NCBI GenBank assembly: GCA_945910005.1
Contig: OX246739.1
Location: 7,501-71,500 of the forward strand
Length of the DNA: 64,000 bases
From: Isoperla grammatica
Lineage: Eukaryota; Arthropoda; Insecta; Plecoptera; Perlodidae
Reading direction: 5' to 3'
This document shows positions 8,322-18,509 of this stretch, in pieces. A program made the position numbers and the translations under genes. The stretch's first letter is position 1, and each line of letters starts with the position of its first letter. The notes beneath the pieces were generated by a model that was not told the DNA's origin, did not search any database, and saw only the letters and a list, made by a program, of their open reading frames with translations.

Positions 8322-9917
8322 GATGACCCGGCGGACCGCGTCCACCGTGGATCGGCCTTTCCGGAAGCCGTACTGGTCCTCGACGAGTCCTTCTCCGTCC
8401 TCTAGATCATGTTCCAGTCTACGGAGGACTAGCCTCTCGTAGACCTTCCCCAAGACGTCGAGGAGGCATATAGGTCTATATGTTAGGGCGTCAGCTTCCG
8501 CCTTCTTTGGCTTAGGGATAAGAACCAAAGAGGCTTTCTTCCATTCGGCTGGAAAAACTCCCTTCCGGAGGAGGCCGCTCATTAAAGCCGCCGCGGCCTT
8601 CGTCTGCACCCGCAGAAACAGCCTGACCACGACCGGGGGAATCCCATCTGGTCCAGGGGCCTTCCCGATCTTAATCCGGTCTGCCGCAGCCAAGATTTCA
8701 GCCTCTGAGAACGGCTGAACCTCCCCAGTCTCCTCCTCCCGGTCCCACAAAATGGCGGGTTGGGTCGGGAACAGAGACTGAGCAACCCGGAGTCTTTCCG
8801 CCGCGTCGGGGCTCGCCATCCTCTCCCGGAGCTTCCCTGTGACGACTTTGTAGGCCATACCCCAGGGATCCTTATTAACTGACTCCAAGAGTTCATTCCA
8901 CTTTCCTCTCTGAGCTATGTGGATTGCCCTCTTTAGTGCCTTTTTGGCCACCTTATACCTGTTTCTCGCTTGGCGAACGCCCCCGGTATCCGTGTTCCTT
9001 CTTCCGCTTGCCCTAGTAAACCTTCTTCTCTCCCGGAGACAAGTTTTCCGGCATGTCGCGATCTCTTCACACCACCAGTGGACGGGCCTCCTCTTCGAGT
9101 TGGGCCTTCGTGACACGCAGTTCCTGTTCAGGATCGCCTGGATTTCCCTGACGCACCTCCCCGGATCATCCGTTGACCCGTCGAAGTTTGCCCTGGCCAT
9201 CTCTACTGCCATCGCCTCGAGGGCTTCATCATCGACCTTCCAGGATCTCCTGCGGTGTTCAGCCGTGTGATCCTGTCTTCTGTCGGGTGCGGTGAGGCCG
9301 AACGTGATGTAGTGGTGGTCACTCAGGTTCTCGATTTCCGTGCGAACTCTCCACCCAATCAGCCTGTCGGTGGTGCCTTGCGACACCAGCGTGATGTCGA
9401 TCACGGAGGAACTGCCGCCTCTTTCAAAGGTTGGGTGGTCCCCCACGTTAGCGATCGACATCCCGCTGCCCATCAACCATTCGGCAACGATTGTACCCCG
9501 CTCGTTTTCGTCCCGAGAACCCCAAAGAGGAGACTTTGCATTCAAGTCCCCTGCCAAGACGACTGGCTCCTTGGCGTCCCGGGCCGCTCTTCCTATCTCG
9601 TGCAGGAGCATTTCCAGGTGTTCGGCATTCCCGTTTGGCGAGAAATAAGCGCCGATGACCAGGCACTCGCTCGTCTCGAGCCAAACATACCCATTCCCTC
9701 TGCCCGTCCGAGTCGGGTGTACCCGCCCGCCAAATGTTCTCACCGCCACCGTCTGACAGGTGTCGAGCGACCATTTATTCTTACAGAACCTGATGTTGGG
9801 CTCGCAGACTACTGCAACGTCTATGTTCCACTGCTGCACCGTGGCCAGCAGGAGGTCCATAGCGCCCCAGCATCTGTTGGCGTTTGTCTGCAGGAAATTC
9901 AGCGTTCTGAGCTCCAT
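8322..9917 (-). CDS. Non-LTR ORF2, N-terminal part: APE-like endonuclease and reverse transcriptase fingers
   Basis: 532 codons from ATG 9917 to the copia insertion. The endonuclease fills about 1-205: QTNANR (10-15), catalytic Glu in VCEPN (37-41), GDLNAKSPLWGS (123-134), IDITL (173-177) and the SDHH active-site end (199-202). These are the conserved blocks of the exonuclease III-like nucleases of R1-clade elements. The reverse transcriptase begins near 400 with GKAPGPDGIPP (418-428), FPAEWKKASLVLIPK (455-469), YRPICLLDVLGKVYERL (480-496) and QYGFRKGRSTVDAV (515-528). The enzyme nicks the target and starts reverse transcription from it. Here the target would be CCT|AA on the CCTAA strand, judged from the insertion point. 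As it stands it makes only a truncated protein. Confidence 0.92.
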
Positions 9918-9918
9918 T

Positions 9919-9921
<3 letters not shown>

Positions 9922-9948
<27 letters not shown>
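9922..9948 (-). other. A27 tract at the ORF1/ORF2 junction
   Basis: 27 consecutive T on the plus strand (A on the sense strand). The ORF1 stop TAA uses its first two A. The ORF2 ATG lies 29 nt after the stop, preceded by GGAA. It is internal and is not a poly(A) tail, because coding sequence of the same element lies on both sides. It could affect ORF2 initiation or be an expanded slippage tract. Confidence 0.85.
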
Positions 9949-9949
<1 letters not shown>

Positions 9950-10180
9950 GGGTTGATTCTTGCCCCCCTCCAAGGGCTCCAAGGACGGGAAGGATTCGGA
10001 ATCGCTCTCCATAGCCTCCCTGCTTAAAGACGGTTCCCTCCTGCCGCCCTTGGCATTCCTCTGTCTCCGGGCTTTCGCAAGTGCTGTCCTAAAGGCCTTA
10101 CACCTCCCGGAGCCCAAGGCGTGATCTTCTTTGCACAGGACGCAGGAGGGCTTCTTCTCCTTGCAGTCTCTGCTCAGGAA
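9947..10180 (-). CDS. Non-LTR ORF1 C-terminal fragment with CCHC knuckle
   Basis: About 77 in-frame codons run from the telomere junction to TAA at 9947-9949; no start remains. A zinc knuckle C-x2-C-x3-H-x6-C (CVLCKEDHALGSGRC) lies near its beginning. This spacing is that of the last knuckle of R1-clade ORF1 proteins, which bind element RNA and are needed for telomere targeting in SART1. It is followed by a basic stretch and an acidic-serine tail. Everything before this, including the other knuckles, is missing. Upstream bases are telomere repeat and contain a stop in this frame. Confidence 0.82.
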
Positions 10181-10447
10181 CCTAACCTAACCTAACCTAA
10201 CCTAACCTAACCTAACCTAACCTAACCTAACCTAACCTAACCTAACCTAACCTAACCTAACCTAACCTAACCTAACCTAACCTAACCTAACCTAACCTAA
10301 CCTAACCTAACCTAACCTAACCTAACCTAACCTAACCTAACCTAACCTAACCTAACCTAACCTAACCTAACCTAACCTAACCTAACCTAACCTAACCTAA
10401 CCTAACCTAACCTAACCTAACCTAACCTAACCTAACCTAACCTAACC
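10181..10447. repeat. Second telomeric array (CCTAA)n, proximal to the retrotransposon
   Basis: About 53 perfect CCTAA units, in phase with the distal array if the retrotransposon is removed. The two arrays were therefore one before insertion. The array ends sharply at 10447 against the 51-bp satellite. Confidence 0.95.
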
Positions 10448-10672
10448 ATGAAACATGGTATTAGATAGTTGCGATGCGATACGTAGCAGATAGTTGCTAT
10501 ACGACATGGTATTAGATGGTTGCTTTGCAACACGTAGCAGATAGTTGCTATACGACATGGTATTAGATGGTTGCTTTGCAACACGTAGCAGATAGTTGCT
10601 ATACGACATGGTATTAGATGGTTGCTAAACGGTATGGTATTAGAAGGTTGCTATGCAACACGTAGCAGATAT
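10448..10672. repeat. 51-bp subtelomeric tandem repeat, first block
   Basis: Units start with ACGTAGCAGATAGTTGCTAT at 10481, 10532 and 10583, a 51-bp period. Each unit is two related ~25-bp halves built on TTGCTAT and TAGATGGTTG. It abuts the telomere repeats directly. Confidence 0.9.
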
Positions 10673-11335
10673 AGATTTACCACGAGCACATCTCCGCGCG
10701 TGAAAGCTTGCGCGCGCATCCGGGTCTAGTCTATTCGGTTTTTTAGGGGCGGCCGGTAGTGAAGTGCAGCTAGCAGGTGTCAGTTGCTGTCGGCAGTGGT
10801 CGGGAACACATCTCTCCTGCGCGCTTACGGCAGAGCTATACGGCCGGCCGTAGCCAGCAGGCTACGGCAAAACAACGTTCCCCAATATTCAACTCATGGT
10901 TTCAAGATAACCAATACGCTCATCAAACATTGAACCACATCTATACTTTTGTCTAACCTTCCTCTACACGATGATGTGCACTATTTTTGTCAAACTTAAT
11001 AGTTAATAAAATAATGTCATTAAAGCAGAGCAATGTTAGTGGAAACCTTTTCGAAGATTTCTACGTTTTTTACGGTCGCAATTTGTATGGTTTACAAGAA
11101 ACCTGTCACTAATATAAAACTACCGTCGTCAAGGTATAACTGTCATCTTTCTTGTGCTGCTTATAATATTGCTCTAGCTTGAATAGTTTCGGAAATAATG
11201 CAATGTAAGTGAAGCCATGTTTTGCCGCTACCGTTCACCCGCCGAGTGCGAGGAGCACGCGTTTATGCGCTATCACCTGCATTCCAGTCGACTTTGACTC
11301 GCCCGTTTTGGCCAAGGGAGATGTGGTGTTGGTCA
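10673..11335. other. Non-repetitive island between satellite blocks
   Basis: About 660 bp splits the 51-bp satellite. The first 200 bp are CpG- and GC-rich (CGCGCG motifs, GGCCGGCC); the rest is AT-rich. No open frame or transposon end was recognised. It may be an insertion, but clear duplicated flanks were not found. Confidence 0.5.
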
Positions 11336-12180
11336 ACTATAGTTGCTATACGACATGGTATTAGATGGTTGCTATGCAACACGTAGCAGATAGTTGCTAA
11401 ACGACATGGTATTTGATGGTTGCTATGCAATTCACGTAGCAGATAGTTGCTAAACGACATGGTATTAGATGGTTGCTTTGCCAAACGTAGCAGATAGTTG
11501 CTATATAACATGGTATTAGATGGTTGCTATGCAACACGTAGCGGATGGTTGCTATACGAGATGGTATTGGATGGTTGCTATGCGACACGTAGCAGATGGT
11601 TGCTATACAACATGGAATAAGATGGTTGCTATGCAACATGGTATTAGATGGTTGCTATGCGAGCCGTAGCAGATAGTTGCTATACAACATGGTATTAGAT
11701 GATTGCTTTACGACATGGTATTAGATGGTTGCTATGCGACACGTAGCAGATAGTTGCTATACGACAATTTATTAGATGGTTGTCTATGCGACATGGTATA
11801 AGATGGTTGCTATGCGACACGTAGCAGATAGTTGCTATACGACATGGTATTAGATGGTTTCTATGCGACATGGTATAAGATGGTTGCTATGCGACACGTA
11901 GCAGATAGTTGCTATACGACATGGTATAAGATGGTTTCTATGCGACATGGTATGGTTGCTATGCGACGCAAAGCAGATAGTTGCTATACGACATGGTATT
12001 AGATGGTTGCTATGCAAAACGTAGCAGATAGTTGCTAAACGACATGGTATTACATGGTTGCTATGCAACACGTAGCAGAAAGTTGCTTTAAGACATGGTA
12101 TTAAATGGTTTCTATGTAACACGTAGCAGATAGTTGCTATTCGACATGGTATTAGATGGTTGCTATGCAACACTTAGCTT
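11336..12180. repeat. 51-bp subtelomeric tandem repeat, second block
   Basis: Same family as at 10448-10672, about 16 degenerate units, some missing a half unit. Open frames seen on the minus strand here are products of the 51-bp (17-codon) period and are not genes. Confidence 0.9.
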
Positions 12181-14065
12181 ATAGTTGAACTTATAGTTAC
12201 TTAAGTTGAATCAGCGTGACGCAACTGGCGGTTAAGTCTAAGAATGTTATATGACAGTATTAGTGTAGGTGTCTGTTTATTTTAGTTGAAACAGCGACAC
12301 ACAACTGGCGGTTAAGTATAAGAATGTTGTATGACAGCATGAGTGTAGGTGTCTGTTTACTTTAGTTGAATCAGCGTTTAACAAGAAAATTATTATGACA
12401 GCATGAGTGAAGGTATCTGTTTACTTTAGTTCAATAAGCCTGACGCAACTGGCGGTTAAGTATAAGAATAATATATGACATCATAAGTGTAGGTGTCTGT
12501 TTACTTTAGTTGAAACAGCGACACACAACTGGCGGTTAAGTATAAGAATGTTATATGACAGCAAGAGTGTAGGTATCTGTTAACTTTAGTTGAATCAGCG
12601 TGACGCAACTGGGGGTTAAGTATAAGAATGAAAAATGACAGCATGACTTTAGGTGTCAGGTTACTTTAGTTGAATCAGCGAAACAACTGGCGGTTAAGTA
12701 TAAGAATGAAATATGACAGCATGAGTGTAGGTGGTTGTTTACTTTAGTTAAATCAGCGTGACGCAACTGGCGGTTAAGTATAAGAATGTTATGTGACAGC
12801 AAGAGTGTAGGTGTCTGTTTACTTTAGTTGAAACAGCGACACACCACTGGCGGTTTAGTAAAAGAATGTAATATGACAGCATAAGTGAAGGTATCTGTTT
12901 ACTTTAGTTGATAAGCGTGACGCAACTGGCGGTTAAGTATAAGAATGTAATATGACAGCATGAGTGTAGGTGTCTGTTTACTTTTGTTGAAACAGCGACA
13001 CACAACCTGGCGGTTAAGTATATAAATGTTATATGACTGCCAGAATGTAGGTGTCTGTTTACTTTAGTTGCAGCAGCGTGACGCAACTGGTGGTTAAGTA
13101 TAAGAATGTTATATGACAGCATAAGTGTTGGTGTCTGTTTACTTTTGTTAAATCAGCGTGACGCAACTAGCGGTTAAGTATAAGAATGGTCAAAACCGCA
13201 TGAGTGTAGGTGTCTGTTCACTTTAGTTGAAACAGCGACACACATCTGGCAGTTAAGTAAAAGAATGTTATATGACAGCAAGAGTGAAGGTATCTGTTAA
13301 CTTTAGTTGAATCAGCGTGACGCAACAGGCGGTAAAATATAAGAATGTAATATGACAGCATGAGTGAAGGTGTCTGTTTACTTTAGTTGAAACAGCGACA
13401 CACAACTGGCGGTAAAGTATGATAATTTTATATGACCGCCAGAATGTAGGTGTCTGTTTACTTTAGTTGCATCAGCGTGACGCAACTGGCGGGTAAGTGT
13501 AAGAATGTTAAATGACAGCATGAGCTTAGGTGTCTGTTTACTTTAGTTGAAACAGCGACACACAACTGGCGGTTAAGTATAAGAATGTAATATGACAGCA
13601 TGAGTGAAGGTGTCTGTTAACTTTAAAACCAGCGACACACAACTGGCGGTTAGGAATAAGAATGTAATATGAAAGCATGAGTGTAGGTGTCTGTTTACTT
13701 TAGTTAAAACTGCGACACACAACTGGCGGTTAAGTATAAGAATGTTATATGAAAGCATGAGTAAAGGTGTCTGTTAACTTTAGTTGAAACAGCGACACAC
13801 AACTTGCAGTTAAGTATAAGAATGTAATATGACAGCATGAGTGTAGGTTTCTGTTTACTTTAGTTGAAACAGCGACACACAACTGGCGGTTAAGTATAAG
13901 AATGTTATATGACAGCATGGGTTTAGGTGTCTGTTTACTTTAGTTGAAACAAAGACACACAACTGGCGGTTAAGAATAAAAATGTTATTTGACAGCATGA
14001 GTGCAGGTGTCTGTTTACTTTAGTTGAATCAGCGTGACGCAACTGGCGGTTAAGTATAAGAATGA
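12181..14065. repeat. 80-bp subtelomeric satellite, about 23 copies
   Basis: Unit marked by TTTAGTTGAA at 12281, 12361, 12505, 12585 and 12665: an 80-bp period with one shortened unit near 12425. Two alternating variants (GTGACGCAACTGG and GACACACAACTGG) suggest some higher-order structure. It directly follows the 51-bp satellite. Confidence 0.92.
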
Positions 14066-14070
14066 TCCGT

Positions 14071-14648
14071 ATAAGATCCGTCCGAGAACGGAGTTGAGAA
14101 ATTTCTTATTCTGTACCTAATCGTAGATTCACGTGCGGAAAGACACACACGGTTTACTTGGGCAAAAAAAAAAACGACCCCACCTATCGAAACTACGTCA
14201 GCCACGTACAAAAAAAGAGCCCGAACCGTCCGAGAACGGAGTTGAGAAAATTCTGATCCTGTACCTAATCGTAGATTCACGTGCGGAAAGACACACAACC
14301 GGTTTACTTGGGCAAAAAGAAAAAACGACCCCACCTATCGAAACTACGTCAGCCACGTACAAAAAAAAGGGCCCGAACCAACATCCGTCCGAGAACGGAG
14401 TTGAGAAAATTCTGATCCTGTACTTAATCGTATATTCACGTGCGGAAAGACACACAACCGGTTTACTCGGGCAAAAAGCAAAAACGACCCCACTATGTTG
14501 AAACTACGACAGCCACGTACAAAAAAGGGCCCGAACCAACATCCGCCCGAGAACGGAGTTGGGAAATTTCTGATCCTGTACCTAATCATAGATTCACGTT
14601 CGGAAGGACACACAACCGGTTTACTCGGGCAAAAAGCAAAAACGACCT
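14071..14648 (+). repeat. ~155-bp tandem repeat, left arm (4 copies)
   Basis: GTCCGAGAACGGAGTTG or a close variant recurs at 14080, 14228, 14397 and 14545. Units contain ACGTGCGGAAAGACACACA and GGGCAAAAA blocks. The inverted copies are at 17226-17640. Confidence 0.9.
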
Positions 14649-14689
14649 AAGACCTTCTTAGGAGGGGGAAGAGATAGGTGAAGAAAGGA

Positions 14690-14880
14690 AGAAGGATGGT
14701 AGGATGATGAGGGAGTATGAGAGTGTAACGGAAATGGTCAGGGTGCTTGAATGGGAGACACTCGAGGACAGAGGAAGAGGGACCACCTGGGGAAAATGTA
14801 CAGGGCGGTAAGGAAGCACGAGGGATGGGAGGAAGTTGAGGAGAAGTGAGGGGAAGCAAGAAAGGAGGATTGAAGACGGA
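14690..14880 (+). pseudogene. Relic of a non-LTR reverse transcriptase C-terminus
   Basis: One frame reads ...SVTEMVRVLEWETLEDRG, and after a frameshift near 14790 continues KMYRAVRKHEGWEE. The pattern L-x-W-x-TLE-x-R is common near the C-terminus of arthropod LINE ORF2 proteins. Frameshift and short length mark it as a relic. The match is from memory and weak. Confidence 0.35.
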
Positions 14881-14959
14881 AAAATACATGGCACCGACCA
14901 ATAGGAGCCAGCTGCAACAACAACAATAATAGATGGTAGTAATTTCAGTGGTGAACAAA

Positions 14960-15656
14960 TAGCATAATATAAATTCGATTTTGGGTACAGTTATACAAAT
15001 TTAATTTCAAAGTTACCAAATTTTCTAGCATTGAAATAACAAGATGTGTTTGTTATCTAGCGTCCAATTGTGTCAAAGACCGTGCGGGCGGGTCCCCGTG
15101 AGACTAGTTGACCCTACGTATAGCCTGATGCAACATTTAAAAACACCAGCATATAACTACGCCCTTGTGGTATTCAACATTCAACACCCTCGTATCATGC
15201 TACGCCGCTATTATGATCGCGGTGACCACGAAAACATTCGAGCCGTTTGAAAAGTCCGCGCTCGGTTCCACCATGCTGCTATTTTGTAGCAGCCAACGGA
15301 ACCGTACAATGCGCGGATAATTCAATTCGTAGAACGCCCGCTCGCTGTCCAGATAGGGGCCCTCACGACAGGAACTCTGGACAATGTTCCCCGACGTGCA
15401 CCCTACGTCTGGTCATCCCCTAAAAACACGTTGGTGTCTGTACGACTGGACCAATGCTTGCGTAGACCGAGCAGCAGAGATTCTAATCTTACATAAGGTT
15501 CCGCGTAGGGCCAGGCTAGCCAGACCTTACAGCGGCGAACAATATTACAGAGACACCAACGCGTCAGCCAAAAACGTACCGTAGGGTAACCGAACCGTAC
15601 GACTTCACTATTCTCTCCGTATTCATCCGTGCCCGCGAGATAGTTTCCCGGGGACG
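14960..15656. other. Interior segment of the foldback-like composite
   Basis: About 700 bp without a recognisable gene. GGTGACCACGAAAACA near 15220 recurs at 16655 (inverted) and 17003 (direct) in the neighbouring palindrome, so this segment is related to the palindrome arms by old rearrangement. Confidence 0.5.
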
Positions 15657-16548
15657 CTGAATAACACCGAATGGAACAACGCCGAATCGATCGTGTGTAC
15701 TGCACTTTCAAGTATAATCCTAACCCAAAAAAGTAGACCTTGTAACCTGGAACAACGCCGAATCTTTTTCGGCGTTAATCCACCGGAACAACGCCGAATA
15801 TTTTTCGGTGTAAATCCACCGGAACAACGCCGAATCTTTTTCGATGTTAATCAACCGGAACAACGCCGAATATTTTTCGGCGTTAGTCCACCGGAACAAC
15901 GCCGAATCTTTTTCGGCGTTAATCCACCGGAACAACGCCGAATCTTTTTCGGCTTAAATCCACCGGAACAACGCCGAATCTTTTTCTGCGTTTATCCACC
16001 GGAACAACGCCGAAAAATTTTCGACGTTAATCCACCGGAACAACGCCGAATCTTTTTCGACGTAAATCCACTGGAAAAACGCCGAATCATTTTCTGTGTA
16101 ATACACGGGTTAAACGGTGCAGTGAGTTGAATGTATTGACGAACCCAAAAATATTTTTTTTTGAAAAGAATTATAACCAACACTGTGAGATTCGGCGTTG
16201 TTCCGGTAAATTAACGCCGAAAAAGATTCGGCGTTGTTCCGGTTGATTAACGTCGAAAAAGATTCGGCGTTGTTCCGGTGAATTTACACCGAAAAATATG
16301 CGGCGTAGTTCCGGTGGATTAATGCCAAAAAAGATTCGGCGTTGTTCCAGTGGATTCACGCCAAAAAATATTCGGCGTTGTTCCGGTGGATTAACGCAGA
16401 AAAAGATTCGGCGTTGTTCCGGTGGATTTAAGCCGAAAAATATTCGGCGTTGTTCCTGTTTACAAGGTCTACTTTTTTGGGTTAGGATTATACTTGAAAG
16501 TGCAGTACACACGATCGATTCGGCGTTGTTCCATTCGGCGCTATTCAG
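15657..16548. repeat. Palindrome built from 36-bp hairpin units
   Basis: Left arm 15657-16100 has about ten 36-bp units. Each carries AACGCCGAA TCTTT TTCGGCGTT, a perfect 9-bp hairpin with 5-nt loop, plus a linker ending CCACCGG. The right arm, 16190-16548, holds seven to eight units in inverse orientation. The outermost ~90 bp of both arms is a unique sequence (CGATCGTGTGTACTGC...) that is also inverted. A long single hairpin or many small hairpins could form. Confidence 0.9.
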
Positions 16549-16555
16549 GCTCCCC

Positions 16556-17116
16556 ATTCACAATTTTGCTTAAAACATTTTCATTGTTAATTTGTGACAA
16601 ATACCAGGCTACCGTATGCATGGGTAGGCGTGTGTGGGGAATAGTAATTCTGTTTTCGTGGTCACCGTGATCGGAATAGAGGCTAGCACGATACGAACCC
16701 TAGAAGAACAGACAAACAACAATATCTGTGCTAGAAGTGTTAAGGCCCAACCACAATTGATGGCATCGTAATTGTAATCGGGTTTGCAATTGTAGAATTA
16801 TGATTTACCATTGCAATCCATTACGACGTTACGATTTTGTTGTGAACAGCGCCATAAGAACAAAGTAAGGGGGAGCCTGAATAGCGCCCGATTACAATTA
16901 CGATGCCATCAATTGTGGTTGGGCCTTAACACTTCTAGCACTGATATTGTTGTTTGTCTGTTCTTCTAGGGTTCGTATCGTGCTAGCCTCTATTCCGATC
17001 ACGGTGACCACGAAAACAGAATTACTATTCCCCACACACGCCTACCCATGCATACGGTAGCCTGGTATTTGTCACAAATTATTAACAATGAAAATGTTTT
17101 AAGCAAAATTGTGAAT
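16556..17116. repeat. Near-perfect palindrome with ~228-bp arms
   Basis: 16556-16782 is the inverse of 16887-17116 with few or no differences, around a 104-bp spacer. GGCGCTATTCAGGCTCC just outside the left arm (16537-16553) reappears inverted at the inner edge of the right arm (16871-16887). The order is therefore A-B-spacer-A'-B' rather than a simple mirror. Confidence 0.9.
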
Positions 17117-17225
17117 TAAGTCTAAATTAAAAACACAATGTAAAACAAATTTGTATTTTACTTCTACTAGCTGTGCTACTACTATAGAAGGCACAAAAAC
17201 GTGTGCTACTAGGGAATATTGATAT

Positions 17226-17640
17226 TGAGGGGTAGGTGGGGTCGTTTTTGCTTTTTGCCCGAGTAAACCGGTTGTGTGTCTTTCCGCACGTGAATCTACG
17301 ATTAGGTACAGGATCAGAAATTTCTCAACTCCGTTCTCGGACGGATGTTGGTTCGGGCCATTTTTTTTTGTGCGTGGCTGTCGTAGTTTTGACATGGTGA
17401 GGTCGAATTTGCTTTTTGCCCGAGTAAATTGATTGTGTGTCTTTCCGCCAGTGAATCTACGATTAGGTACAGGATCAGAAATTTCTCAACTCCATTATCG
17501 GACGGATAGTGGTTCGGGCCCTTTTATTTGTACGTGGCTGTCGTAGTTTCGATAGGTGGGGTCGTTTTTGCTTTTTGCCCGAGTAAACCGGTTGTGTGTC
17601 TTTCCGCACGTGAATCTCCGGTTACGTACCGGATCATAAC
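17226..17640 (-). repeat. ~155-bp tandem repeat, right arm (2.6 copies, inverted)
   Basis: Inverse copies of the 14071-14648 array, with CGGACGG motifs near 17340 and 17502. The last copy breaks off at about 17640 against a LINE relic. Confidence 0.88.
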
Positions 17641-17679
17641 TTTCATAACCACAACTGGGTTCCGTTCACATAGTGACAT

Positions 17680-17960
17680 AATGCAGTTCCTGAAGCTGGC
17701 TATTGGAGAGGTGGCAGGTTTTCTAAAGGTGATAATGGAGATTGGAGGAGTCCCTCACAACAAGGGTGGTGGCCAAGAACTGGAAAGAAGCTGTGGTAAT
17801 GCCAATATATAAGGGGGGATGAGAAGAGAAAGATGGGGAATTATAGTCCAATGTCCAATCTCACTAACTTCATTAGGGTCTAAAATCATTGAGAGAGTCA
17901 TAGGTAATAATTATGTCAAAGATGAGATAAGGAGTATATTATACAATACTCCTCATTATG
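17680..17960 (+). pseudogene. Non-LTR reverse transcriptase relic (finger region)
   Basis: Translation gives NWKEAVVMPIYKGG and, one frame over, DEKRKMGNYSPMSNLTNF followed by KIIERVIG. This matches the conserved LINE block W-K-x-A-x-V-x-P-I-x-K-G-G ... NYRPISL ... K-x-x-E-R of reverse transcriptase motifs 1-2. A frameshift near 17815 and a stop near 17880 show it is dead. It abuts the foldback-like composite. Confidence 0.65.
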
Positions 17961-18509
17961 TATAAAAAATAAATACCAATATAAATACCTCGATAATTAA
18001 TAGCATGGCCAAAAGAAGGAGAAATAACCTTGAAATTGAAAATAATATAATAATAATACAAAATTATAATAAACATCATAATAATAATAATAATAATAAT
18101 AAATAGATAAAACTATGACAACTTTTCAAATTGTATCAATATTACGTGGATCGGTGTGTCCCATCTTCATTTAATTAATATTAATTAATTCAATCATTCA
18201 TTCAAATAAGTATATATCTCTATGTTCAAATCTTGCGCCAACGAATTTGGTGGCGAGTAACGGATGTTTTCTTATTTGGTTGTACAATGATTCCTTGCGA
18301 GTTCCTGCGCGCGGATACATACGAAAACTTACTCGAACCACCGACTGTTGTGTTTGTTGTAGTTTGTCGGATGGTCGGACTACTGGCGGTTTCCCGTTTT
18401 CATTTCTTCGCGAAAAACGGAAAAACTAGGAAAATAAGTCCCCTCGGTATGTTTCTCGTTTTATAATAATTGAGTTTCACTTAAAATTGTATTTCATTCT
18501 ATAACAGGA
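17961..18509. other. AT-rich spacer
   Basis: AT-rich, with an (ATA)n/(AAT)n run at about 18078-18104 and a TTAATTAA-rich stretch near 18170. No gene or transposon end recognised. Confidence 0.6.

Larger units (their letters stand above)
1540..10180 (-). mobile_element. Telomere-inserted R1-clade (TRAS/SART-like) non-LTR retrotransposon, 5'-truncated and split by copia
   Basis: A minus-strand element lies between two TTAGG arrays. In sense order it holds the end of ORF1 with an R1-type zinc knuckle, an A tract, ORF2 (endonuclease, reverse transcriptase, Cys/His finger), an extra open frame and a structured 3' region. It begins inside ORF1, so it is 5'-truncated, a common result of target-primed reverse transcription. 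Read on its sense strand the target is (TTAGG)nTT, element, AGG(TTAGG)n, so the repeat phase is kept exactly across the insertion. No poly(A) follows the 3' end. TRAS and SART elements of Bombyx are the known telomere-repeat-specific R1-clade families. Having the sense strand on the TTAGG strand matches my recollection of SART rather than TRAS orientation. About 3.98 kb remains once the copia insertion and one duplication are discounted. Confidence 0.88.
14066..17640. mobile_element. Foldback-like composite with long repetitive inverted arms
   Basis: The outer arms are arrays of the same ~155-bp repeat in opposite orientation (14071-14648 and 17226-17640). The interior holds two further palindromes. 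Long, internally repetitive inverted arms are the hallmark of foldback (FB) transposons of Drosophila. No coding sequence or target duplication was identified, so foldback class is inferred from architecture only. Confidence 0.5.

Noticed and set aside
9922..9948. T27 run taken as the poly(A) tail and end of a retrotransposon
   Set aside because: Coding sequence on both sides belongs to one element: the ORF1 end with an R1-type knuckle upstream and the ORF2 start downstream. The true 3' end is at 1540.
11263..12173. Minus-strand frames reading LHSNHLIPCRIATICYV
   Set aside because: The frames follow the 51-bp satellite period (17 codons), vary with unit damage and have no independent coding signal.
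15693..16557. Frames reading EQRRIFFGVNPP on both strands, and a CRISPR-like appearance
   Set aside because: They come from 36-bp tandem units (12 codons). The repeats are contiguous with no unique spacers, and this is a eukaryotic subtelomere.
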